DNA of 64,000 nt, taken from Henricia sp. BOLD:AAB3569. Its lineage: Eukaryota; Echinodermata; Asteroidea; Spinulosida; Echinasteridae. Under the pieces are notes generated by a model. That model searched no databases and had not been told where the DNA came from. It worked only from the letters and a program-made list of their open reading frames with translations. Position numbers and translations under genes: made by a program. Below, piece by piece: positions 42,902-51,887 of this stretch; the stretch's first letter is position 1; each line of letters starts with the position of its first letter. Where the stretch lies: positions 62,001-126,000 of the forward strand of contig JBBELK010000835.1 in NCBI GenBank assembly GCA_037783545.1. The letters are read 5' to 3'.

Positions 42902-44487
42902 CCCCGCTTTTGGGAAACATTGCGTCTGAAGTGGTCGCTATTTTGGAACTGAATGAATTTCCAGACAAACTTCAAATTTTGCCTGCTTAAACAACTCTAT
43001 ATCCCAAACGTATTCTGCAAATTTCAGCAATTTCCCGTTCAAACCGACCGAGTTATCGTCGAATATAGCAAAAACTCCCTGCCGGCACAGTTTTCGCACA
43101 AGCAGACGCCTCTTTCGGGAAACATTGCGTCTGAAGTGGTCGCTATTTTGGAAGTGAAGGAATTTCCAGACAAACTTCAAATTGTGCCTGCTTAAACAAC
43201 TCTATATCCCAAACGTGTTCTGCAAATTTCAGCAATTTCCCGTTTAAACCAACCGAGTTATCGTCGAATCTAGCAAAAACTTCCTGCCGACACAGTTTTC
43301 GCACAAGCATACGCCGCTTTTGGGAAACATTGCGTCTGAAGTGGTCGCTATTTTGGAACTGAATGAATTTCCAGACAAACTTCAAATTTTGCCTGCTTAA
43401 ACAACTCTATATTTCCCAAACGTATTCTGCAAATTTCAGCAATTTCCCGTTCAAACCGACCGAGTTATCGTCGAATATAGCAAAAACTCCCTGCCGGCAC
43501 AGTTTTCGCACAAGCAGACGCCTCTTTCGGGAAACATTGCGTCTGAAGTGGTCGCTTTTTGGAACTGAAGGAATTTCCAGACAAACTTCAAATTTTGCCT
43601 GCTTAAACAACTCTATATCCCAAACGTATTCTGCAAATTTCAGCAATTTCCCGTTTAAACCGACCGAGTTATTGTCGAATCTAGCAAAAACTCCCTGCCG
43701 GAACAGTTTTCGCACAAGCAGACGCCCCTTTTGGGAAACATTGCGTCTGAAGTGGTCGCTATTTTGGAACTGAATAAATGTCCAGACAAACTTCAAATTT
43801 TGCCTGCTTAAACAACTCTATATCCCAAACGTATTCTGCAAATTTCAGCAATTTCCAGTTCAAACCGACCGAGTTATCGTCGAATCTAGCAAAAACTCCC
43901 TGCCGGCACAGTTTTCGCACATGCAGACGCCGCTTTCTGGAAACATTGCGTCTGAAGTGGTCGCTATTTTGGAACTGAAGGAATTTCCAGACAAACTTCA
44001 AATTTTGCCTGCTATAACAACTCTATATCCCAAACGTGTTCTGCAAATTTCAGCAATTTCCCGTTTAAACCAACCGAGTTATCGTCGAATCTAGCAAAAA
44101 CTCCATGCCGGAACAGTTTTCGCACAAGCAGACGCCCCTTTTGGGAAACATTGCGTCTGAAGTGGTCGCTATTTTGGAACTGAATAAATTTCCAGACAAA
44201 ATTCAAATTTTGCCTGCTTAAACAACTCTATATCCCAAACGTATTCTGCAAATTTCAGCAATTTCCAGTTCAAACCGACCGAGTTATTGTCGAATCTAGC
44301 AAAAACTCCCTGCCGGAACAGTTTTCGCACAAGCAGACGCCGCTTTCTGGAAACATTGCGTCTGAAGTGGTCGCTATTTTGGAACTGAAGGAATTTCCAG
44401 ACAAACTTCAAATTTTGCCTGCTATAACAACTCTATATCCCAAACGTGTTCTGCAAATTTCAGCAATTTCCCGTTTAAACCAACCGA

Positions 44488-44509
44488 GTTGGTTCCTAAA
44501 GGAACCAAC
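44488..44509. repeat. Perfect palindrome at the satellite boundary
   Basis: Ten-base arms gttggttcct and aggaaccaac flank a two-base AA centre. The first three bases belong to the last, truncated satellite unit (accgagtt); the rest is unique flank. The array therefore ends inside a perfect inverted repeat. Confidence 0.9.
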
Positions 44510-44654
44510 ATGAACAACCACTAGGGAGTGTTGGCAAGAACTGTGCGGTAGAGTGGTTTTATATAATAAACGTGACCGACCAAGTGGGTACGGTCACACA
44601 AACTTGGTCACATCAAATACATAGTATAAGAGGTGTGCACCAAAGAATGGCTTC
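44510..44654. other. Unique flank with a compound stem-loop; no gene seen
   Basis: This short stretch has overlapping inverted repeats at 44572-44612: gtgaccg pairs with cggtcac, and gaccaagt pairs with acttggtc, so two alternative stems compete. A TATATAA-like run lies at about 44560. No coding frame was recognised. Confidence 0.5.
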
Positions 44655-45600
44655 ATTGTGACGTCATCAGTTACGTCATTATAATAATAGTTTTAAAATG
44701 CCTAAAAAGCCGAAAATGGCCAAAACCGCGTGACACAGGGTCTTCATATTTAGCAGACATATAGATCAGATCATGGGCTACAATGTTCTTTGTGTAGGCA
44801 TTTTCGTCTGACCCTTCCTTCCTGGGTCAATCGAAGGTCAAATTTCAGCCAATTCAAAAATCACATTTGTTGTATTTGTTTGTACTTATGAAGCAATATT
44901 AGCTATTAAACTACGCTTGATCTTCATAAAACTACGTACAGGCATGGGCCCCATCACAAACTTCCACCACCATGTAGAACGTCACCATGACGTCAATGAT
45001 TACGTAATTATAATAATTTAAAAATGGCAAACAAATGGATTTTCGTCATTAAAATGACCCAAAATATGCATTTCGTAAATTGTTTCCCTCTATAAAACCA
45101 CACGACCCAGGGTCTTTAAATTTAACATACATCATAGATCAGATCATGGGCTACAATTTGCTTTGTGTAGTCATTTTCACCTGACCCTTCCTTCCTGGGT
45201 CAACTGAAGGTCAAAGTTCAGCCAATTCAAAAATCACATTGTTTGTATATTTGTTTACTTATAAAGCAATATTAGCTACTAAACTATGCTTGATCTCCAT
45301 AAAACTAGGTACATGTACATAAAGACATGGGCCCAATTACAAACATCTACCACCATGTAGAACGTAACCATGACGTCACTGATTACGTAATTGTAATAAT
45401 TTTAAAATGCTACAAAAGTGGATTTTTACCATCATGAATATTACCAATAAAATGCTTCCCTTGCCAAAACCACGTGAACCAGGGTCGTCATATTTGGCAG
45501 ACATATAGATCTGATCATGGGCTACAATTTTGTTCATGTAGGCATTTTTATCTGACCCTTCCGTCCTGGGTCAATTGAAGGCCAAAGTTCAGCCAAGTCA
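44655..45600. repeat. Tandem repeat of about 372 bp, roughly 2.5 diverged copies
   Basis: Equivalent points lie at 44764, 45137 and 45508 (gatcagatcatgggctacaa and its gatctgatc variant), giving spacings of 373 and 371 bp. Each copy carries, in order, a TGACGTCA-like motif, a ttacgtaa or ttacgtcat motif, an acc-agggtc block, the gggctacaat block, and tgacccttccttcctgggtc followed by a gaaggtcaaa-ttca direct repeat. Copies have diverged with small indels. No open reading frame of note is present. Confidence 0.85.
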
Positions 45601-46284
45601 AAATTTGCGTAAAACCATGCATAAGCCACCAAATGTCGACTTCCGTACGTGTACTTGTTGTAAGTTGCGTCGCAATGCACGTCCCATTAAACAAAAAGCT
45701 TAATATAGGCCTGAAATCATTAAGTCATTGTCAGGATTTTATTGAACCATCTTCCAAAAATCTAAACCAACTCTTTTCAATCTTAAATTATGTGCTCTGA
45801 TTTCTGCCTTTGATGACTAATATATGTATATCAGTATTTCGAGTAAACATCGCATTTCCATCCCAAATGTGAACAAAACAAACTAAAAATGAACAGTTTA
45901 TAATTCGCAAAGGGAAATAAAACTTGCCTCTAAACTGAGTTTTCAGGATAAACTGTTCGAATATTTAATTTATAACGGCGTGTGACATTATGACAAATAG
46001 TACTAATTTTACAGTAACTTAATTGATGTTTTTAAAAGTGCAAAAACAAAAAATTGCCATATTTTCAATTCTAAACAAATATTTTCTCAATCGATGAAGG
46101 CTTCTGTACATGATGTACAAGACACTCTTAGTATAAATCCTGAACCTACATGTTATGATACTCCTCAAAGAGCTAATTAAGTAACAACAAGTCAAAGAAA
46201 TATTACCTGTACCATGACTTGGTATCTCACAGTTTATCAAACACCTGGAAGTGGTAGATCTGTATAGCAGTACTTCCCCCCACC
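45601..46284. other. AT-rich DNA without recognised features
   Basis: Both strands were read for coding motifs, RNA genes and terminal inverted repeats. A 73-codon open frame on the minus strand at 46019-46240 has no recognisable domain, and the composition is that of ordinary AT-rich intergenic DNA. Confidence 0.5.
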
Positions 46285-46402
46285 TAGTCTTGGCCCAAGA
46301 CTACTCTAGTCGATATTGGTTTGTGTACGCGTTGGCCATTCCCAGTAGTGCGCCCTCTTGCAGCACTAACTGGCCAGCCCTTTGCTCACTAGAGTAGTCT
46401 TG
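46285..46402. repeat. Fold-back repeat with 15-bp perfect inverted ends, includes a 66-bp dispersed repeat
   Basis: The sequence caagactactctagt at 46296-46310 is the exact reverse complement of actagagtagtcttg at 46388-46402. A second small palindrome, agtcttgg/ccaagact, overlaps the left arm. Bases 46285-46350 recur with a few changes at 48839-48904. The arrangement resembles a short MITE or fold-back element; a target-site duplication was not evident. Confidence 0.6.
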
Positions 46403-46603
46403 TGAATCTCTCCCGGAAGGGTTAACTTTTTCTTTGTTTTTGCCTAGGCTTTCCTAGGGAACCAATCAGCGAGTGACCCAAAATACAGCAGCCCGTCGGA
46501 ATGCAGCGAGCGCGACTCAGATACAGCGCGTGACGTCATGATTACTTAATCACGTGACAGATTAAAGGTGCATAAAATAAAAGTATACGCAGACGCGCAC
46601 ATT
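46403..46603. other. Short interval with CCAAT, CRE-like and E-box motifs; no gene seen
   Basis: The interval contains ccaatcag near 46463, tgacgtcatg near 46532 and cacgtgac near 46552. Some of these motifs recur at 46943-46982 next to the same cagattaaagg phrase, so they are better explained as part of a diverged repeat than as a promoter. Confidence 0.4.
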
Positions 46604-47360
46604 GCCTGACCTTTGACCTCATTTCCTAGCGGTCAAATCTTCGCTGGCTGATAATTTAAAAGTGATAACAAACACGGGTGAAAAGGGTGACCTTTGACCT
46701 CGATAACCATTGTTCAAATAGTTTTTGGCTAATAATTTAAACATTTTCAAAGATAGAGAATAGGTGTTTTTCAAGTTTTGAAGTTTAAAAAATGCAAAAA
46801 AACCTAATGCGAAAAAAGTTGTTCTTTCTTTTCTTTCTTCCACTTTTTTTCAGACGCTATTTCGGGCACTTGCACATTGATGATTGACTTCAAACTTCAC
46901 ATGGACATTGGTCACTATGTAAATTAGCGCACGGCACTAATTACGTCACGATGACGTCATCACGTGTCAGATTAAAGGGGATGAAGTTTAATAAATTAAA
47001 TATTCCAAAATCAATAAATAAAATTTACCGTTTGACCCACGATCTTGATTCCTTCGCCATATACGATCGCTAACAAATGTTTAAGATGCGCACACGCCTT
47101 GACCTTTGACCTCGTTTCATATTGGTCAAACAGATTTTGCCTTGCCGTTTGAAAGTGGTACAAAATATTTGGACGGGGTCAATTGTGTTACACTTCGACT
47201 AGGGTGGGGTATCCAACAAACATGGCGGTGACCTTTGACCTTTTACCTTGCTCACTTCCGGAAGTGGCCCTTAGTTTGAAAGTGATAGGAGGTATTGAGA
47301 TGGGGGTCAATGGTGTTATTATCAGAGGCCCTTAAGCTTTCCAAAATATGAGTGATGACG
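46604..47360. repeat. Four diverged modules each beginning with a DR1 nuclear-receptor-type motif
   Basis: The 13-mer TGACCTTTGACCT occurs exactly at 46607-46619, 46688-46700, 47100-47112 and 47229-47241. Its reverse complement is two AGGTCA half-sites one base apart, the DR1 arrangement known for RXR heterodimers and HNF4. The surrounding sequence is also shared: after the motif each module has a ggtcaaa- or ttcaaat-like stretch and a variant of tttgaaagtggt or tttaaaagtgat. The motif copies are thus carried by a diverged repeat and need not be functional. Confidence 0.65.
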
Positions 47361-47690
47361 TCATCGTATGAAATAGCGCCCTCTAGGAACATGATGATTA
47401 AATATTTAAATATAACAATATATGTGATAATAGGTCATCTCCAACACAAGACATGTTCATAAAAAGGAGGGGAACAGCCATGTGTTCGTTGTCAAGAACG
47501 AACACAGGTCTAGTTTGTTATTATGATTCAACTGGTTCCAGAGATGTTACTTTTTATGAGATGGCGTCGGCGGCCATTTTGAAAAACGTGCTATAAAAAA
47601 GTTAGCCGTCACTTCTGGGAGGTGTATGGGAGCTATTTTTTCTTAAAATTTGTCCATTTCATATAATCCATTAAGACAAAACAAAGTGTG
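47361..47690. other. Intergenic stretch with a strong hairpin; no gene seen
   Basis: At 47481-47506 the ten-base arms tgtgttcgtt and aacgaacaca enclose the loop gtcaag. Near 47570 there is a cggccattttg motif resembling a YY1 site. Nothing coding was recognised. Confidence 0.5.
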
Positions 47691-47699
47691 CTAAAAGTT

Positions 47700-48838
47700 G
47701 TCACGGATTCCGTGAAAATGACACTACTAGTAGCTCTACTGGTATGCCATTCCAGAGGCCACCACGGCTGTGTTCCACACAGGCCTTCTGAGTGTCGGCT
47801 ACCAGGGCCACTGGTGTTGGCTTTCAGTCATTGTCTTCTCTTGACACAACGCTCGCCGCGCAGTTTACTCTGAAGGTCCTGTCTGCGTGCGAGCTCATCT
47901 CCGAGGACTGTGCAGGCGTTTTACAGGGACTGGTGTGTCTTCTGCATCCGATATTAAAAGCCGTCTTTCAAGACAAAGTGGTTTATGTTAAGTTTATGTT
48001 AATCGATTTGTTCTGCCCTGCCTGCTGCAGTCTCCCAGACATCACTGTCGTAGATGTGCACCTGCCGAGACTGTGGGAAATGCAGGTCCTTGAGCAAGAC
48101 GTGGCTCTTGTGGATGATGAGCTGTATTTTTCCTCTTACCCAATTTAATCCAAACTGGTTTTTGCTGCTGTTGTAGATGTGCTCACCATGAACCAGTGAT
48201 GTCCTCCAGGATGATCACCTGCTTCAGGATCATTTCAAGCTTCTGCTACAGTGGCACTTCGGACATAGACCTACTCCCACCATACCACACAATATCCCTT
48301 CTCGTTGGGTGAGGTCCTGGCCCCAGAAGGCGCCGTCAAAGTGCTTAACCACCATTCTGGCGACGCAGTTGTAGTCGCCAGCCCACATCCAGGTTGGCTA
48401 TGTCATGGCTACAAGGGGGTAGATCCCATATACACGACCGCAGTGACGGGGTAGGCGTTATGATAGTACATGTAAATACTATTGATGCTAGTCAGTGCGC
48501 CCGGCACTATGTCTGGACGATGCTGTGCACCCCCCCCCCCCCCCCCCCCCCCCCTCCCATCGGCACGGACGGGGTCCCACTTGTCTTTAACTACCCAGTC
48601 GCATGGATCCTGCTCACACAGGAACTTGATTTTGAGGTTAAATCTGCCCCCGGAAGGACTCCCAGGAGCTGTGTCTAGTTCGAAATCCTCTTTGGTGGCG
48701 TGCATGACATTGACCCATGGCTTGTCGGATGGCTGAGGCAGATGATGCACCCGGGTGTCGAGATCTGTGCGTAGCCCCTGGCTAGGAGCGCAGCTGTCGT
48801 CTCATCCTCGAGTTGTTGCTAGATTGCAAGTGCGTTCA
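47700..48838 (-). pseudogene. Broken coding-like remnant of unknown family
   Basis: This is a GC-richer island in AT-rich surroundings. The best open stretch on the minus strand lies at about 48555-48760 and includes PWVNVMHATKEDFELDTAPG followed by FNLKIKFLCEQDPCDWVVKD, which has a natural-looking composition and balanced codons. Further coding-like patches continue on the same strand towards 47700, such as HIYNSSKNQFGLNWVRGKIQ. The whole is broken and interrupted by a C-run. I do not recognise the family: it may be a transposon, a virus-derived fossil or a host pseudogene. A plus-strand frame at 47792-48148 overlaps it and looks less convincing. Confidence 0.35.
48530..48554. repeat. Homopolymer C tract, 25 bases
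   Basis: Twenty-five uninterrupted C residues followed by tccc. The minus strand can form G-quadruplex structures, and the length is likely to vary or be misread. It lies inside the broken coding-like remnant. Confidence 0.95.
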
Positions 48839-48904
48839 TAGTCTTGGCCCAAAACTATTCTAGTCGATATTGGTTTGTGTACGCGTTGGCCATTCCCGGT
48901 AGTG
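48839..48904 (+). repeat. Second copy of the 66-bp repeat found at 46285-46350
   Basis: The shared text runs from tagtcttggccc to cattccc-gtagtg in the same orientation with only a few substitutions. The first copy is followed by the fold-back arm at 46388-46402; this one is followed by unrelated sequence. Confidence 0.8.
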
Positions 48905-49421
48905 AATGATACACAATGTGGGAACACTGGAAAAGGGAGTGTGTATCCTCTGTCACATATCGTGCTGCATGATCAGAAGTACCAATCGAAAGTAATACAA
49001 ATGGCATGCTATTTTTGCTGACCATGTAACCCGTTTTTGATAAGCGCAACAACACGATGAAATTACATGTATTACCAGGTATAAATTGCACAATACACGC
49101 CGTACACCGATCAAAATTCATTGACATTACAATATAATACTTTTAAACATTTAAAACATTTTCTACATTTGTTATAGCATTCTAAAATATAGTACAATGA
49201 TGTACATTTCATCTTCGTGTCATTTATATCAAGAAAATTACCAGTTTATACCATAAAATATAGAGAACTATTATAAAGCTTTAAAAATGGACAGGCGGTT
49301 TGTTTATCCACAGAAAACATACAGACGCAAAGGCGTGGTTGCGCATGCACAAGTTGAATTCTGGGCTGCGTTCCAAATATGCGAACATTGCAAACGTTTG
49401 CAAAGCTCACCAACAACTGGT
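48905..49421. other. AT-rich interval without recognised features
   Basis: No coding motif, RNA gene or clear inverted repeat was found. Open frames of 90 to 113 codons on the minus strand have no domain signature and cross low-complexity AT-rich sequence. Confidence 0.5.
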
Positions 49422-50010
49422 ACCCTGATTTCCATACATGAGTACACAACAACGAGTTGACAACGTTTTTTCGAAGGGAAACGCGGCCCATATATGGTTT
49501 AATAGACCATATTCGCGTGTTTGAACGATTTAATCGGGCCTCCTGAATCAGTTCTACAGAATGCAAATTGCTGATTATGCATTCCAAGTCTCGTCTTCAG
49601 ATCGAGGCTTGGAATGCATACGTAACTGGCACCTTTCCGGTCAGCAGCTTGCATTTCTATAGAACTGTCTCACGGGACTCGTTTGAACTGTTCAAACGTG
49701 TGAATAGGGTCTATCACTCGTTGAATCAAGCTAAACAAAATATCCACTGATAACAATGACAATATAGCCTTTGCACGCCGGCCATGACAGGGGGCAGTCA
49801 CATTGTTACCATGCGTCATGCATGTGTAGGTGCATTGTGGTTCTATTGTTACATAATTTAAATAAGAAAACCTGCCCCCTGTCAGGACACGACACAGTGT
49901 ATGTATACATACAGGGATTTGTACCCCAACTTTTGTTATTGTTTTTTTGGTAAATTTTCACTAAGGTGACCAGTGAATTTCCTCACAACCCAAGGGCAGC
50001 CAAATCTGAA
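49422..50010 (+). mobile_element. Dispersed repeat, copy A, split by a fold-back
   Basis: Landmarks shared in order with copy B at 53986-54240 are ctgatttcca, ggaacgcagcccatat (here gaaacgcggcccatat), ccactgataa-aatga, and gtgaccagtgaatttcctca with cacaacccaa (49966 here, 54202 in B). Relative to copy B, copy A has an added fold-back at about 49500-49717 and extra sequence around 49770-49900. Neither copy shows a coding region. Confidence 0.65.
49500..49717. mobile_element. Fold-back (MITE-like) insert within copy A
   Basis: The core arms at 49576-49593 and 49603-49620 (tatgcattccaagtctcg and its complement, one mismatch) enclose a 9-base loop. Pairing continues outward imperfectly: cagttcta-agaatgcaaa matches ttgcatttctatagaactg, and the outer tagaccatattcgcgtg matches the region ending gtgaatagggtcta. 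The result is an imperfect palindrome of about 215 bp, absent from the related copy B. Confidence 0.6.
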
Positions 50011-50278
50011 TATTTTCCCCCAACTACATAGACTTGGTTCCAAGTGTTTGTGATCGTGGTTTGTTTTCCATAGCGCACTCTTTGGCTTGTGAAATGTAGG
50101 GGACTGGTGACTTGTTTATTCAAGTACATCACAGTCTATCCACTACAGGGCCCAATACATGCATCACTTTCCAGGCTTCATATTATAATAGACCTTTATC
50201 ACGTTGCGGCTATCTTCTCTTTTCCCTTATTTTTATCATCAAACCTTTACACTGACAGTACATCTATCATAGGTTAGA
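50011..50278. other. Interval without recognised features
   Basis: Unique-looking sequence. A phrase tagacctttatcacgttgcg near 50191 looks like a fragment of a dispersed repeat, but no second copy is in the window. No gene was seen. Confidence 0.4.
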
Positions 50279-50290
50279 TTAAAGGGCCCT

Positions 50291-51127
50291 GGGGTCGATT
50301 TCACTAACGTTTACGATCCTTCGTAACTCAAGATGCGATGGGTTACCGCTCCGTAACTCGTGTTGCGTCCTAAGAACGATTTCAAGAAACTTGTGATGAG
50401 TGTACCGATGCATATATGCCATGGCAACGCACCGTAAGCTACGATGAGGCAATGGGTCATCGTAGCGTACTTTGTGACCAACGATGATCGTGTTTTTTGC
50501 TGTTTTTGGAAGACGAAACGAACTCTGGCTCCTCAAAAAACTGGTTGCCACTCTTGATAGATTCTATGCTAAGCGATATAAACAAGAGAACATTTGAAAA
50601 TTGTGTACGTACGATTTTAGCAGGTGACAAAGTGTCGCTTCAAAACTGTTCAGTGTCGATGTTTTTACTGCATGCAAAAACACGGAAGCTACACTGCAGT
50701 TGGCCATCCAATGTCTACGTCGGCCACAACGTCGTGTACGTGTACCCGTGGAATAAAAATGTGAATGATGCTATCGTGTTCTACACGCGTCCTACGCGCG
50801 ACTTAAAAACGCGAAAAACATAAAACCGCCCACGCGCCTGGTGACTGCACAAAATGTACTGGTACGCGTCCCACAAGCTGCGCGCCAAATTTAACGCTCG
50901 CGCTTGCACTACACAGAACGGACACAGACTTTTTGAACTCGTGTAGCCGACGACCGTTGTATTAAAAACATAATTCAGCACAGCAAACAGTCTTAGAGAA
51001 AATATGCAAATATCCTTAATCGATGATGGAACACATCGCAGCCCCGGCCCATCGTAGCCACGTTCCATTACAGCCCTACGATCCATCGCAAGCCTTATTG
51101 TGGACCTTAACCTATGAAATCGACCCC
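50291..51127. mobile_element. 837-bp TIR element nested in the TTAA repeat
   Basis: The left end ggggtcgatttca is the exact inverse of the right end tgaaatcgacccc. Copy B of the host repeat lacks this segment, which confirms insertion. Just inside each end are several degenerate catcg/cgatg phrases, including an internal stem gctacgatga/tcatcgtagc at 50438-50466. The middle has an open frame of 108 codons at 50497-50823 with no recognised transposase motif, so the element looks non-autonomous. Confidence 0.7.
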
Positions 51128-51180
51128 TGAAATGCTAAATAACTTCAGCCACAGTTTTTGCTGCATTATGAAGGATTACC

Positions 51181-51457
51181 AGGCCCCAATTTCATAGAAC
51201 TGCTTAAGCACTAGCTGAAAACGTGTGCTTACTGTAGCAGAAAAGTTGTGCTAACGTTAAGGCTATTTCACGGCCGCGGCGTGCTTAAGCATGCGCGCGC
51301 TTGGAAACCGCCATTGTTGCGTCACTATCTTAAGCAAAATTTGGCTCTGCGGTTAAGGCAGGTTGTCAGTTGCTTACCGTTAACGATGTCTATGAAATAG
51401 CCTGACGCTCGGTTAACGGAAAATGGGCTGTTAAACAGCTCTATGAGATTGGGCCCT
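51181..51457. mobile_element. 277-bp MITE nested in the TTAA repeat
   Basis: Terminal inverted repeats aggccccaatttcatagaac and agggcccaatctcatagagc (reverse of the right end) differ at three positions. The interior holds repeated gcttaag and gttaacg phrases and no coding capacity. Copy B of the host repeat is continuous across the site, which shows this is an insertion. The ends resemble a MITE type I associate with marine deuterostome genomes; that comparison is from memory. Confidence 0.7.
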
Positions 51458-51887
51458 GTTTAGAAAGATATACAACTTTTCATTTCAATGCCCCGTGAGT
51501 AAAAGGTGGAATTTTTCAACTCTGATCATTTCTTTACAGAAACTCACAGAAAGAGGGCGCTGTTTGGGGCATGTCACTTTAGGAACACACAGCAGAAAAT
51601 AAAAGCAAAACAAACCCAAACAATCATGGGTTACAAAAGTTTCAGCAAGTTGGAGAAAATACTGAAATCTTTTGTGCACAGTTAAATGATATTTTCCTGT
51701 GTTTGCCTGTGACATCACAACTTTAATTTGCTCATGAATATGCAAATTCTCATTGCATACATATCCAAAACCTTGATTTTAATCCATAAAACAACTTTCA
51801 AGTAGGGTTTTTTATGACTGTAAATGAATGGTGTACGTGTAGCAATGGTTTCATTGATAAAAATACCATTTCAGGACCCCTTTAATT

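Larger units (their letters stand above)
1..44490. repeat. 205-bp tandem satellite array, about 217 units, truncated at the left window edge
   Basis: The unit is read directly: a 205-bp head-to-tail repeat running, in plus orientation, from gaatttccagacaaacttc through gtttaaaccgaccgagtt and gcagacgccgctttcggg to attttggaactgaat. Copies differ by a few per cent. Landmarks are an 8-bp palindrome GTTTAAAC, an inverted repeat cagacgc/gcgtctg with a 17-bp loop, and about 13 CpG per unit. Twelve or so units are 195 bp and a few are 204 or 206 bp. The array starts before base 1 and stops mid-unit at 44490. No other element interrupts it. Period 205 is 1 mod 3, so no frame continues through successive units and the array is not protein coding. 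A centromeric or pericentromeric satellite is the natural reading, but position on the chromosome cannot be seen here. Confidence 0.97.
50283..51881. mobile_element. TTAA-flanked repeat, copy A, interrupted by two nested elements
   Basis: TTAA at 50279-50282 and 51882-51885 flanks the element, whose ends AGGGCC and GGACCCCT are roughly inverted. The sequence matches copy B (59680-60245) through the phrases gaaatgctaaa-aac, aggtgg-tttttcaactt, agagggcgctgttt, ttacaaaagtttcag, tcttttgtgcacagtt and tttcattgataaaaat. Compared with copy B it is broken twice, after the first few bases by the element at 50291-51127 and at 51181-51457. The TTAA target suggests a piggyBac-like type, but the AGGG terminus is not typical of that family. 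Confidence 0.7.

Noticed and set aside
43363-43796. Longer frames of 129 and 136 codons on opposite strands of the satellite
   Set aside because: They arise where one-base length variants happen to bring neighbouring units into frame. Both strands are open over the same bases, as expected of a repeat and not of a gene.
194-44411. Dozens of minus-strand open frames of 61 to 80 codons with nearly identical proteins, suggesting a multi-copy gene family
   Set aside because: They begin at TTG (the caa in acttcaaat), not ATG. They shift frame from unit to unit because 205 is not divisible by three, and they exist only because the repeat is uniform. The longest ATG-started frame I see in the consensus minus strand is about 28 codons (MFPESGVCLCENCAGREF...).
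1-44490. CRISPR-like array
   Set aside because: Units of 205 bp follow each other without spacers and the flanking DNA is eukaryotic in character.
1-44490. CENP-B box in the satellite unit
   Set aside because: The essential pattern TTCGnnnnAnnCGGG was sought at each TTCG and CGGG in the consensus. ttcgcacaagcagac and ttcgggaaac do not satisfy it.
48394-48750. Proline- or glycine-run proteins across 48530-48554
   Set aside because: The runs are translations of the C25 homopolymer, and the frames joined through it depend on a tract length that is probably variable.
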